Position numbers and translations under genes: made by a program. The notes beneath the pieces are model-generated. The model ran no database searches, was not told the DNA's origin, and saw only the letters and a list, made by a program, of their open reading frames with translations. Positions 25,877 through 33,886 of a DNA stretch of 64,000 nucleotides are shown in pieces (position 1 is the stretch's first letter; each line of letters begins with the position of its first letter). This stretch comes from DATFBY01 sp035253585 (GTDB taxonomy: Bacteria; Gemmatimonadota; Gemmatimonadetes; Gemmatimonadales; Gemmatimonadaceae). The stretch is taken from positions 1 to 64,000 of the forward strand of contig DATFBY010000008.1 of the NCBI GenBank assembly GCA_035253585.1, in the 5' to 3' direction.

Positions 25877-26912
25877 GGGGCTTCTCCACGACGTTGAACA
25901 TCCCGCTCCATCCGAGCTCCGCGAATTCGCTCTGATGTGCGTGGAACATGAAGAGGCCCGGGAATTTGTAGTTGAACTCGAGCACCGCACGCTCACCCTG
26001 GCAGAGCATCACCGTATCGGTCGTCTCGTAGCGTGTGAGATCGGTGCCCGTCCGATAGAGCCGGAAGACGTTCCCGTGCAGATGGAACGAGTTGATCAGA
26101 TCGAACTCGGTGATGTTCACGAGATAGACCCGAACCAGCTCGTTGAGCTCGACCGGAATCGTGTACTTCTGGTAGTGAAACGCCACCGTGTTGATGGCGT
26201 ACACCTCGTTCTCGCCATCGAAGTTCGTGTCGAAGGCGTTCATGACCATGACCAGCTCGCGCGCGGGCGGTCGTGGCGTCTTCGGATCGATGATGAACGT
26301 CCCGTACAATCCCTTGTGGATGTGCCGCTTGATGGGGACGGTGTGGCAATGGTAGAGGTGCAGCCCGAACGGCTCGGCGTCGAACTCATAGACGAAGCTC
26401 TTCCCTGACGGGATCATTTCGAAGGCACCGTCCATGTTCGACGGATGGATCCCGTGGAAGTGCACCGAGTGTGGGTGACTTCCTTTATTCGTGAAGTGAA
26501 TGCGAAGACGATCGCCCTCGGTAGCGCGGATCGTCGGCCCCGGCACTTGTCCGTTGTACGTCCAGGCCGGATAGAAGACGCCGGGTGCCACTTCGATCTC
26601 GCGGTCTTCGGCGACGAGGGTGTAGTCGCGCAGTGTCTGTCCGTTGGGAAGCTTCGAGGTGCTACCGTAATCGAACGTCGTGAGAAACGTGGTCGGATCG
26701 AAGCCGCCGGGTCGGATGTCGCCGACGGCGTTCATGTCGTCGTGGGCGCCGTGACCCTGGCCGTGTAGTGGTCGCGCCTGAGATGCTGTGAGTGTGTCCT
26801 GCGACTGCAGGCGCAGAGCGGCGCCGCCCGTCATCGCTAGGCCGGCGGTGCCGAGCGCGCCGACCTTGAGGAGCTCTCGGCGCGAGAGTTTGGATGAGGG
26901 CTTGTCAGCCAT
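25869..26912 (-). CDS. Multicopper oxidase with Tat signal
   Basis: 347 residues from the ATG at 26910-26912. SRRELLKVGALGTAGLAM is a twin-arginine-type signal, so it is exported folded. Copper ligands are visible in four places: SVHFHGIHPS, LYHCHTVPIKRHIHKG, NSFHLHGNVFRLY and LFMFHAHQSEFAELGW, giving the type 2/3 and type 1 ligands of a two-domain cupredoxin oxidase. Substrate could be Cu(I), Mn(II), Fe(II) or a phenol. It starts an operon with a ZIP-like permease and an outer-membrane protein, so metal oxidation and handling in the periplasm is the likely role (inference). Confidence 0.88.
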   Translation of the reverse strand: MADKPSSKLSRRELLKVGALGTAGLAMTGGAALRLQSQDTLTASQARPLHGQGHGAHDDMNAVGDIRPGGFDPTTFLTTFDYGSTSKLPNGQTLRDYTLVAEDREIEVAPGVFYPAWTYNGQVPGPTIRATEGDRLRIHFTNKGSHPHSVHFHGIHPSNMDGAFEMIPSGKSFVYEFDAEPFGLHLYHCHTVPIKRHIHKGLYGTFIIDPKTPRPPARELVMVMNAFDTNFDGENEVYAINTVAFHYQKYTIPVELNELVRVYLVNITEFDLINSFHLHGNVFRLYRTGTDLTRYETTDTVMLCQGERAVLEFNYKFPGLFMFHAHQSEFAELGWSGMFNVVEKPRV

Positions 26913-27120
26913 GGTGATGTCGTTGGAGAGCGTCCTGATTGCATGAGGACGCAAAAAATCCCTGATTCGCAACGCGGAAGTACGGATTTAGGATAACCTA
27001 ATTCCCGCCGCAGCGCAAGACTTCCGACCGGTGCAGCACGGCCCGCGAGGCTCTTGACAGCCCAGTAACAGCGCGTCACCCTAGCGACACGCTCACCCGC
27101 CGAGGCCCGACGCGTCCTCC

Positions 27121-27125
27121 GGAGG
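27121..27125 (+). promoter_or_regulatory. Shine-Dalgarno of the cupin gene
   Basis: GGAGG lies five bases before the ATG at 27131 and settles that start; such clear Shine-Dalgarno sequences are uncommon in this window. Confidence 0.6.
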
Positions 27126-27130
27126 TCGCC

Positions 27131-27637
27131 ATGACTGCCACGCCTGCCCCGAGCTCCCCCGTCGCCGCACCGCGCGCCCTCGTGCTAGGCCCGACGGAGG
27201 GGAGGACGCCCGCGCCGCTCAACGTCGTGGGTGAGGAGACGCTGGTGAAGGTCGGCCCGAACGACTCGGACGGGCAGCTCGCGATCTTCCACCTACTCGC
27301 GCCGCCCATGTCCGGCCCACCGCTGCACGTGCACTCGCGCGAGGACGAGTGGTTCTACGTGCTGGACGGTGAGCTCGTCTTCGAGATCGACGGCGCGCGT
27401 ACGACCGTCGGGCCGGGCGGGTCGGTGTGGCTGCGCCGCGGCGTCGTGCACCGGTACCAGAATTTCACCAGGCGCGACGCACGGCTTCTTATCGTGACCA
27501 CCCCCGGCGGCTTCCACGGCGCGTTCGTCGAGTTGTCGGCCGCGACGCCTCCGGGCGGGCTGCCCTCGCCCGAGGCAGCTGCGGCGGTCGACGCGAAGTA
27601 CGGCACCACGACGCTCGGCCCGCCGATGACCGCCTGA
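27131..27637 (+). CDS. Cupin-domain protein
   Basis: 168 residues. The single cupin barrel shows motif 1 (PLHVHSREDEWFYVLDGE, with two His and a Glu for metal) and motif 2 (PGGSVWLRRGVVHRYQN, with the third His). Residues 1-35 are Pro/Ala-rich. The coding sequence appears richer in G+C and simpler in codon choice than its neighbours, which may mean recent transfer. It stands alone between the oxidase operon (divergent) and the thiol-redox pair. Function could be a metal-dependent dioxygenase, isomerase or sensor; the sequence does not say which. Confidence 0.82.
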   Translation: MTATPAPSSPVAAPRALVLGPTEGRTPAPLNVVGEETLVKVGPNDSDGQLAIFHLLAPPMSGPPLHVHSREDEWFYVLDGELVFEIDGARTTVGPGGSVWLRRGVVHRYQNFTRRDARLLIVTTPGGFHGAFVELSAATPPGGLPSPEAAAAVDAKYGTTTLGPPMTA

Positions 27638-27876
27638 CGGGACGGCACGTTCCCCTTTTCACCGGAGTCGATCTGGTGCGCGGCGGCTAGGAGCTCCAGC
27701 ATGAGCTGGCGCAGCCGCCCGCACACGGGCACCGCGGAATCGTACCTCAACACGAGCTGCAGCAAACCGCGGCAGCAGCGGCGCCCATTCCCACATCTCG
27801 GCAGTCACCAGTGAAACCGCCAGTAGATGCCGAGACGTGAGTCCCGATGTCCTGGCTCCTACCGTACTTTCGATAG
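27638..27876. other. 239-bp intergenic region, possible gene remnant
   Basis: No intact gene is seen. On the minus strand about 40 codons near 27780-27650 read LLQLVLRYDSAVPVCGRLRQ and continue with leucine/alanine-rich residues, protein-like but without start or end, so a decayed gene is possible. Nothing else is recognised. Confidence 0.25.
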
Positions 27877-28608
27877 ATGCTCCCGCTGCTCGCGTTTCAG
27901 AATGACCTGGCGGCGACTCTCTCGGGCCGACCGCTGGCGTCGATCGGGATCGCGTTCGTAGGCGGCGTCCTGACGAGCCTCACCCCATGCGTCTATCCGA
28001 TGATCCCGATCACCGCGGCGATCGTGGGCGGCCAGACGGTGGGGACCTCCGAACGGCGGACGTCGCGGGTGTTGGCTCTCACATTCTCGTACGTGGTCGG
28101 GCTGGCGCTCGTGTACGCCACGCTCGGTCTCATCGCCGGCCTGACCGGCACGCTCTTCGGATCGATCAGCACGAATCCCTGGCTGTACTTCTTGATGGCA
28201 AACCTGCTGATCGTCGCCGCACTGATGATGCTCGACGTGGTTCCTGTGCCGATTCCATCCTCGCTGCTTCAGCGCGCAGCAACCGCCGGGAACGGCGAGC
28301 GCGCGTTAGGCGCTTTCGTCATGGGAGCAGCCTCCGGACTGGTGGCCGCGCCATGCGGCGCGCCGGTGATGGTCGCGGTGCTCTCGTGGGTATCGACGAC
28401 ACGAAGCGGAACGCTCGGCTTCCTCTATCTGTTCGTGTTCTCGCTCGGGATGACCGCGATGCTGGTCGCCATCGGACTGGGCGCCGGCGTGTTGTCCGCG
28501 CTTCCGAAAGCGGGGCCCTGGATGATCTGGGTGAAGCGCTTCTTTGCCGTCGTAATGTTGGGAGCGGCGGAATATTATCTCATCGAGATGGGGAAGCTCC
28601 TGATATGA
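27877..28608 (+). CDS. CcdA/DsbD-type membrane thiol reductant transporter
   Basis: 243 residues, about six membrane helices. The two conserved cysteines lie in LTPCVYPMIPIT (near residue 37) and AAPCGAPVMV (near 165), the signature of the DsbD beta-domain/CcdA family, which passes electrons from cytoplasmic thioredoxin to periplasmic thiol proteins. The stop overlaps the start of a periplasmic thioredoxin-like protein (ATGA), its likely partner. Targets could be cytochrome c maturation or disulfide repair. The start ATG is taken at 27877; no good Shine-Dalgarno is visible. Confidence 0.88.
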   Translation: MLPLLAFQNDLAATLSGRPLASIGIAFVGGVLTSLTPCVYPMIPITAAIVGGQTVGTSERRTSRVLALTFSYVVGLALVYATLGLIAGLTGTLFGSISTNPWLYFLMANLLIVAALMMLDVVPVPIPSSLLQRAATAGNGERALGAFVMGAASGLVAAPCGAPVMVAVLSWVSTTRSGTLGFLYLFVFSLGMTAMLVAIGLGAGVLSALPKAGPWMIWVKRFFAVVMLGAAEYYLIEMGKLLI

Positions 28609-29102
28609 CGCGACTGCTCTGCCTGACGAGTCTGATGCTCGCGCTGGCCGCGTCGGCGTCACGCGCGCAGGATCTGGGGATCGACGTGGGCGCTTTGGCG
28701 CCCGCGGCGATGCTCGAGACGCTCGACGGCAAACGCGTCGACTTGGCGCAGTATCTCGATGGCCGTCCTGCGCTCATCGAGTTCTGGGCGGCGTGGTGCG
28801 CCAACTGTAAGGCACTCGAGCCGCAGCTCAAGGCCATCAATCGTCAGTACGGCGACAAGCTGCGCATGATCGCGGTCGCGGTCTCGATCAACCAGTCGCC
28901 TGAGCGCGCGCGTCTTTACGCCGAGCGTCACGCGCTGCCGATGACGATGCTGTACGATCGCCAGGGCGACGCGACAGTCGCGTACGACGTGCCCGCTACG
29001 TCGTTCATCGTACTGGTGGATTCGACCGGCCGTGTGGCGTACACCGGCGTGGGCGCGGAGCAGAGGCTCGACGCGGCAGTCAAGAAGCTCCTCACGAAGT
29101 AG
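28605..29102 (+). CDS. Periplasmic thioredoxin-like protein (TlpA/ResA type)
   Basis: 165 residues. A signal peptide (MTRLLCLTSLMLALAASAS, cleaved near RAQD) is followed by a thioredoxin fold with the active site WCANCK near residue 65, and the cis-Pro loop VPATSFIVLVD. It overlaps the CcdA/DsbD-like gene by four bases, so the two are translationally coupled and probably work as an electron relay. A longer open frame reaching upstream to 27987 runs inside the membrane gene and is not supported. Confidence 0.88.
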   Translation: MTRLLCLTSLMLALAASASRAQDLGIDVGALAPAAMLETLDGKRVDLAQYLDGRPALIEFWAAWCANCKALEPQLKAINRQYGDKLRMIAVAVSINQSPERARLYAERHALPMTMLYDRQGDATVAYDVPATSFIVLVDSTGRVAYTGVGAEQRLDAAVKKLLTK

Positions 29103-29177
29103 CAGCGCTCACTTTCGTCCCTCTTCCCGGCCTTGCCCGCCGGTTGCAGCTTCAGTCACCGACGACCGGAGCCCTTC

Positions 29178-29630
29178 ATGAAGAGCACTGCGCGCATCGC
29201 GACGCATCCGATCCACCCGATGCTGGTTGCATTCCCGCTGGGACTCTGGACTACGAGCTTCATCGTCAACGTCATCGGCGCCGTGACGGACAACTTCGTA
29301 ATGCACCAGGTGGCGTACTACATGGTGCTGGCGGGCTGCATCGGCGCGGTCTTGGCGGCGATTCCCGGCCTGATCGATCTCTTCACCGCGGTGGCGCCCG
29401 GCACGCCGGCGCGCGCAACGGGCATTCGCCACGCGCTGCTGAACGTGATCGCGCTCTCCTTCTGGATCGCTAGCCTCTACGCACGCCAAGGAGGTGGAGG
29501 CATGACGATGACCGCGTACATCACCGCGGCCGTCGCTCTGGCGATCACATCGTTAGGCGGGTGGTTGGGAGGGACGATGGTCTACGACCACTACGTCGGC
29601 GTGCCGAATGTTGGCGAGAAGCATATGTGA
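29178..29630 (+). CDS. DUF2231 membrane protein
   Basis: 150 residues starting at MKSTARIATHPIHPM; an upstream in-frame start at 29133 would add a non-conserved leader. ATHPIHPMLVAFPLGLW is the hallmark of DUF2231, a four-helix inner-membrane family of unknown function. Conserved His residues facing the membrane have led to proposals of haem or cofactor binding; nothing here tests this. An inverted repeat follows the stop. Confidence 0.85.
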   Translation: MKSTARIATHPIHPMLVAFPLGLWTTSFIVNVIGAVTDNFVMHQVAYYMVLAGCIGAVLAAIPGLIDLFTAVAPGTPARATGIRHALLNVIALSFWIASLYARQGGGGMTMTAYITAAVALAITSLGGWLGGTMVYDHYVGVPNVGEKHM

Positions 29631-29636
29631 GAGATT

Positions 29637-29704
29637 GAAGATGTGCGAAAGCCATGGCGGATGTGCGATGCAATCACATATCCGCGCTGGCTTCGCACAT
29701 CTTC
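29637..29704. repeat. GATGTGCG-family inverted repeat between convergent genes
   Basis: The arm starting GAAGATGTGCGAAAGCCA pairs almost fully with the arm ending TGGCTTCGCACATCTTC; the loop is about 9 bases around CGATGCAAT. It starts 6 bp after the DUF2231 stop and overlaps the ankyrin-gene stop on the other strand, so it could end transcripts in both directions. Relatives lie at 38682 and 52022. Confidence 0.8.
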
Positions 29705-30356
29705 ATTGCTGTAAGCGCTTGGCGAGTTCGTGATGTCCATGCTCTCGGGCGATGATGGCTGCTGTCTTTCCATCATCGGTCCTCGCTCCTCTGTCCGCTT
29801 CCCGCCCCAAGAGCAAATCCACTAGCGCGTCATTCCCTCGCGAGGCGGCGAGGTGGAGCGCGGTGTAACCCGATGCGGAACGCGCGTTGACGTCGGCGCC
29901 GTGCTCGAGAAGCAGCGTGATGAGAGCCAGGTCCTGCTTGCCCGCCACCGCGGCGTGAAGTGGCGTGTTGGTCATGAAGTTCGTGGAGAGCTCGTGAACG
30001 CTCGCCCCACGCTTCAACAGCAGCTCGGCCGCATCGCGCTTGCCGAAGTAGGCCGTGAGGTGAAGTGCGGTCCAGCCATCGCCGCTGTGCGACGATACGA
30101 GCGAAGGATCCCGCCCTATGAGCTCATCGAGCCGCTCACGGGAGCCGATCGCCGCTGCCTCGAAGACATCGAGCTCCCGCTGTGACGCCAACACCTCGAT
30201 GATCTGATCGGCATTTCTATAGATGGCCGCCAGCAGCGGCGTCTCTCCACCGGGTGCGCGCGCATTCACCGCGCCGGGGTCGGCGCTGAGCAGCGCCTGA
30301 ACCTCGGCCAGATCGTTCTTCGCAATCGCTTCCATCAGCTTCTCCGAGCCCACCAT
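29703..30356 (-). CDS. Ankyrin-repeat protein
   Basis: 217 residues from the ATG at 30354-30356, which has AGGGGGTG just upstream; a TTG start at 30380 would overlap the divergent operator. About five ankyrin repeats are visible with typical cores such as GGETPLLAAIYRN, DGWTALHLTAYFGKRDAAEL, TPLHAAVAGKQD and SGYTALHLAASRGND. No signal peptide is seen, so it is probably a cytosolic protein-interaction module. Divergent from the MarR gene with a shared operator-like palindrome, so it may be the MarR target. Confidence 0.9.
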   Translation of the reverse strand: MVGSEKLMEAIAKNDLAEVQALLSADPGAVNARAPGGETPLLAAIYRNADQIIEVLASQRELDVFEAAAIGSRERLDELIGRDPSLVSSHSGDGWTALHLTAYFGKRDAAELLLKRGASVHELSTNFMTNTPLHAAVAGKQDLALITLLLEHGADVNARSASGYTALHLAASRGNDALVDLLLGREADRGARTDDGKTAAIIAREHGHHELAKRLQQ

Positions 30357-30383
30357 AGGCACCCCCTGCCGGACTTGCAATTA

Positions 30384-30398
30384 GTTAGCTTTGCTAAC
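30384..30398. promoter_or_regulatory. MarR-type operator between divergent genes
   Basis: GTTAGCTTTGCTAAC is an inverted repeat of 6+3+6 bp in the 58-bp space between the ankyrin and marR starts. Site size, AT-containing symmetry and position fit autoregulation by MarR. It lies 17 bp before the marR ATG. Confidence 0.6.
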
Positions 30399-30414
30399 AA
30401 ATTGGGAGGTGCCC

Positions 30415-30870
30415 ATGAAGAGCGCAAGAGGGGCCCCCGTTGGCGATCTCTCGATTGCGGCGGACCGCCTCCACTCGGCCGCCATCCATCTTCTCCGCTC
30501 GCTACGCAAGACCGACATCGCGAGCGGACTCAGCGGTCCGCGCCTCTCCGCCCTCTCGGTCATCGTCTTCGCCGGGCCACTCTCGCTCGGAGCTTTGGCC
30601 GCGGCCGAACAAGTCCGGCCGCCGACGATGACACGCATCGTCACCGCACTCGAGCGCCTGGGACTCGTCACACGCGAGCCAGACCCGGACGACGCGCGAG
30701 CGCTCCACATCCGGGCGACCAAAGAAGGCGTGAAAGTCCTGCACGCCGGACGCAAGCGACGAGTCGCCGAGCTCGCGGAGAGGATCGCAGCGCTTCAGGA
30801 GCCCGAGCGCAAGAAGTTGCTCGCGGCGCTCTCGGTCCTGGAGGACGTGACGCGTTCAGCCGCGCACTGA
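30415..30870 (+). CDS. MarR-family transcriptional regulator
   Basis: 151 residues from the ATG preceded by GGGAGGTG. The winged-helix core is visible: LSGPRLSALSVIVFAGPLSL, then the recognition helix RPPTMTRIVTALERLGLVTR and the wing EPDPDDARALHIRATKEG. It ends in a long dimerisation helix. It faces the ankyrin gene, with an operator-like palindrome between; self-repression and control of the ankyrin gene are likely. The effector is unknown. Confidence 0.9.
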   Translation: MKSARGAPVGDLSIAADRLHSAAIHLLRSLRKTDIASGLSGPRLSALSVIVFAGPLSLGALAAAEQVRPPTMTRIVTALERLGLVTREPDPDDARALHIRATKEGVKVLHAGRKRRVAELAERIAALQEPERKKLLAALSVLEDVTRSAAH

Positions 30871-31410
30871 TTGCTGGTCGCCGAGTCGAAGCTCCATCGC
30901 CCGCTTTGCCATCCCGCTCTGATCGGTGACGTAGACCTGTAGCCGGTCGATCGTCACCGGATCATCGATGCGTGTGGACAACAGCTTCTTCGCGCGCTCC
31001 GGAACCAGCTCGCGATAGAAGCTGAGCGTGACGTGCGGGCTGAACGGAAAGCGCGGCGCTTCGTAGCGCAGGCCACTCGATCGAATTCTTTCATGCAACG
31101 TGCGGAGCGGCCCGTGCGGATCGAGTGGGAGGACAATGATGTGCGTTTGCATGAAGCGCACGGGAGCGCCCAGCTTGACGACGATAGGTGCGGTATCGGC
31201 GACGATCGGCGCGAGTGCGAGCTCGACGTCGATCAGCGTCGTACTCACCGGAATCGGACCGGCGCCGGAGGATCCGACGAGCGTCACGTGCGGCGGTGTC
31301 CCTCGCGCCAGTCGGGGATCGGCCCACCGCTGCACCTCGAGCACCTGTGTGCGCACCGGCTCGGGCATCTCGGCCACGATGTATATCCCCGTTTTCATGC
31401 GGTGAAACAT
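30856..31410 (-). CDS. 2H phosphoesterase (2'-5' RNA ligase/LigT-like)
   Basis: 184 residues; a second ATG at 31398 (MKTGIYIVAEMP) is an equally good start. The two HxT motifs of the 2H phosphoesterase fold are present as PPHVTLVG and SPHVTLSFY. Members act on 2',3'-cyclic or 2'-5' phosphodiester bonds in RNA or small nucleotides. The 3' end overlaps the marR 3' end by 15 bp in opposite direction. Confidence 0.85.
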   Translation of the reverse strand: MFHRMKTGIYIVAEMPEPVRTQVLEVQRWADPRLARGTPPHVTLVGSSGAGPIPVSTTLIDVELALAPIVADTAPIVVKLGAPVRFMQTHIIVLPLDPHGPLRTLHERIRSSGLRYEAPRFPFSPHVTLSFYRELVPERAKKLLSTRIDDPVTIDRLQVYVTDQSGMAKRAMELRLGDQQSVRG

Positions 31411-31458
31411 AGCCCGCGCGAGCAGTCGCAGGGCACGGCTGGTGCACTGCCGAATCGC

Positions 31459-32451
31459 ATGGCATCACCCGCCTACGAGCTCGCCACCTGCCAGGTGTGC
31501 GATAGTGCCGAAGCGACTGAGCTTGCCGGTCCCGACGACGTCCGCGCGGAGATCGAAGCGCTCTGGGAATTCCACACGTCGCGGCTTGCGCCAGACACGC
31601 CGGCCGAGCGCTTGGTCGATCGAGTTGCTTTCTCACAGCAGCCGCCGCTACGAGTCGTTCGATGCGATCGCTGCGGTCTCGTCTATCGAAATCCCCAAGA
31701 GCGCGCATTCGAGTGGACCGCGGTCTACCGCGATGAAGAGATCGACGCGGAGACGCTCGAGGCGCTATACGAGACACAGCGTCGAGCCTATCGTGCACAA
31801 GCCGAGCGCCTGACGAGTGTCTTCGGACGAAGCGGCGGTGGATTGGAGGTGGGAAGCTACGTCGGCGCGTTTCTCGCGGCCGCACGCGATGTCGGCTGGA
31901 CGTTCGAGGGAGTAGACGTAAACGCGCGGGCGGCCGAGATGACGCGTGCGCGCGGGTTTCACGTCACGTTGGGCGGACTGAGCGACGTGCCGCGCGATAA
32001 GCGGTTCGATGCCGTCGCCATCTGGAACTGCTTCGATCAGTTGCCCGACTCGAAGGCGACGGCGCTCGCCGCCCGCGCGCACCTTCGCGATGGTGGCATT
32101 CTCGCCATCCGGGTCCCCAACGGCGGCTTCTACGCGACAGTGCGAAAGGCGCTCGAAACGCCCGCCGGCGCGGTCGCGCGTGCGCTGCTGGCGCACAACA
32201 ACCTGCTGGGCTTTCCGTACCGTTACGGCTTCACACCGGATTCGCTCAGCTATCTGCTGGACAAAATGGGCTTCGACATCGTGCAGACACACGGCGACGC
32301 CCTGGTCCCCATCGCCGACGAGTGGACGCGCGGCTGGGCCGCGGTCGAGGAGCGTGCGCTCAAGGCGATCCTTCGCACGCTTGGCAAGGGCAAGGTGGAG
32401 GGTGCTCCCTGGTTCGAGATCTACGCCCGCGCTCGACGCCCCGCTGCCTAA
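31459..32451 (+). CDS. SAM-dependent methyltransferase with N-terminal zinc-ribbon cysteines
   Basis: 330 residues starting at MASPAYELATCQVCDSAEAT. Two CxxC pairs (CQVC near residue 11 and CDRCGLVYRNP near 70) look like a split zinc ribbon. The Rossmann domain follows: GGGLEVGSYVGAFLAAARD as motif I, FEGVDVNARAAE, and a MRGG-like LRDGGILAIRVPNGGFY. This layout is seen in methyltransferases acting on sugars or small metabolites. Its stop shares bases with the stop of the convergent protease within a GCCTAACG octamer. Substrate unknown. Confidence 0.8.
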   Translation: MASPAYELATCQVCDSAEATELAGPDDVRAEIEALWEFHTSRLAPDTPAERLVDRVAFSQQPPLRVVRCDRCGLVYRNPQERAFEWTAVYRDEEIDAETLEALYETQRRAYRAQAERLTSVFGRSGGGLEVGSYVGAFLAAARDVGWTFEGVDVNARAAEMTRARGFHVTLGGLSDVPRDKRFDAVAIWNCFDQLPDSKATALAARAHLRDGGILAIRVPNGGFYATVRKALETPAGAVARALLAHNNLLGFPYRYGFTPDSLSYLLDKMGFDIVQTHGDALVPIADEWTRGWAAVEERALKAILRTLGKGKVEGAPWFEIYARARRPAA

Positions 32452-32969
32452 CGAGCGGCGAGGAGCGGCTCCAGGGTCAGGACGTTCCTATCGAAGTCGA
32501 GCGAGACGCGGAAGTTTCTCAGGAAGTTGAGGCCCAGCAGACCGTGCACTCGAATCCCGGTCGGCGCCATCACGCTGAGGTCGAGGGCGCAGGCGGGTAG
32601 CTCGGTCGCTCGGGCCGAGCCGACGCGCAGCGAGTCGATCTCGACGATGCGCAGTCGCCCACTGCCTCCCACGCCAACGCCGTAGCCGATACTCAACGGA
32701 CGGGTAGGAAGTGAGAGCTCCGTCACCGTTGCCTCCGCCACGCAGGTGAGCGTAGCGCCGGTGTCGAGAATGAACTCGAACGGACCGTGACCGTTGATCG
32801 TCACCGGAACGATCAATGCCGCGCCGCCCGCGCCGGCCAAGCGGAACGGGATCTCTCCCGCTGCCTCGTCGACCACGCCCGCGCTCGCCGGTCGCATGCC
32901 GGCTTCGCAGCCGGCACAAAGAGCCAGAGCGAGCGCGAAGAGCGCGCGGACGCGGGCGTGTGCGATCAT
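32448..32969 (-). CDS. Retropepsin-like aspartyl protease, lipoprotein
   Basis: 173 residues from the ATG sharing a base with the upstream stop (TGATG). The signal ends in LCAGC, a lipobox, so it is probably membrane-anchored in the periplasm. The catalytic motif is FILDTGATLTCV, followed by GLLGLNFLRNFRVSLDF, which is the usual second half of bacterial retropepsin-like proteases (gag-polyprotein protease family). It would work as a homodimer with one Asp per chain. Coupled to a PAP2 phosphatase gene. Confidence 0.83.
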   Translation of the reverse strand: MIAHARVRALFALALALCAGCEAGMRPASAGVVDEAAGEIPFRLAGAGGAALIVPVTINGHGPFEFILDTGATLTCVAEATVTELSLPTRPLSIGYGVGVGGSGRLRIVEIDSLRVGSARATELPACALDLSVMAPTGIRVHGLLGLNFLRNFRVSLDFDRNVLTLEPLLAAR

Positions 32970-33790
32970 CAGTAGCGCTGTGGGATGATGAAAGGACGGA
33001 GGAGGTATCCCTTCCCGTCCGGATTCGGCGAGATCGACCCGCCGATCAGCCATCGATCCAGCGAATTGTTAGGCCGGGTTCTATGAAATTTCATCACCTT
33101 CATCCCGGTGAACGCGCCGATCGCGCCGCCCATGAGGACGTCGCTTGCCCAGTGCTTGTTGTCGTACATGCGCGAGATACCCAGCAGTGTCGCGCCTCCA
33201 TACATGAGTGGACCGACATACCACTGCGCGCCATCCCACCACCTTCGCGTCTCTTCGGTGACCACCACCGCGGCCGCGAAGGCAATGACGGTGTGCCCGG
33301 AGGGGAACGACCGATATCGTTCCTGACCGATCCCCCGTAGGAGCTTGAAGTCGCGTGGATTGCGGTCGACATACGGGCGGGCACGGCCGGCGCCGAACTT
33401 CACGACGGTGACGACCGTGAGTCCGATGATGATCGCCTCGGTGCCGCGCACGCCTAACGTCGTCATCTCCTCGTTGTCGAACACCTTCCCGGCCAGGAAG
33501 AGTCCGCCGCCAATGATCCACGCTCCCGGCTGCGTGATGTTCTCTACTGCCCACGATAGACGACGCAGGTTCCGGCGGGTTTGAAGGTCTCCCTGCAGAT
33601 AGTTCGCCAGCGCGCTGTCGAAGGGAGAAATGAGGATCGTGCTGGCGCCGACGCCCGCGACGAAGAAGAGATCGTTGGCGACGAAGATCGGCTCGTCCGA
33701 ATCGCGCACGGGTGCATCCTGCGCGGCCAGAGGCGCGACGAGCGATGCTGCCGCCAACAGGACGCTAGCAGCGATGGTCCGCAAAGTCAT
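32969..33790 (-). CDS. PAP2-family phosphatase with signal peptide
   Basis: 273 residues from the ATG at 33788-33790 (MTLRTIAASVLLAAASLVAP), cleavage near LAAQD. The acid phosphatase signature is complete: KFGAGRARP (C1), FPSGHTVIA (C2) and SRMYDNKHWASDV (C3). Likely dephosphorylates lipid pyrophosphates or phosphatidic acid on the periplasmic side. Cotranscribed with the protease gene. Confidence 0.88.
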   Translation of the reverse strand: MTLRTIAASVLLAAASLVAPLAAQDAPVRDSDEPIFVANDLFFVAGVGASTILISPFDSALANYLQGDLQTRRNLRRLSWAVENITQPGAWIIGGGLFLAGKVFDNEEMTTLGVRGTEAIIIGLTVVTVVKFGAGRARPYVDRNPRDFKLLRGIGQERYRSFPSGHTVIAFAAAVVVTEETRRWWDGAQWYVGPLMYGGATLLGISRMYDNKHWASDVLMGGAIGAFTGMKVMKFHRTRPNNSLDRWLIGGSISPNPDGKGYLLRPFIIPQRY

Positions 33791-33886
33791 AGAGGGCGCA
33801 CAAGATGGCAATGTGCAGGCCAGCGGCCTTCGATCATTTACCGTTTCCTCCCGTTGCTCGACGCTGGTGGCGGCGCCTCTGCGCGT

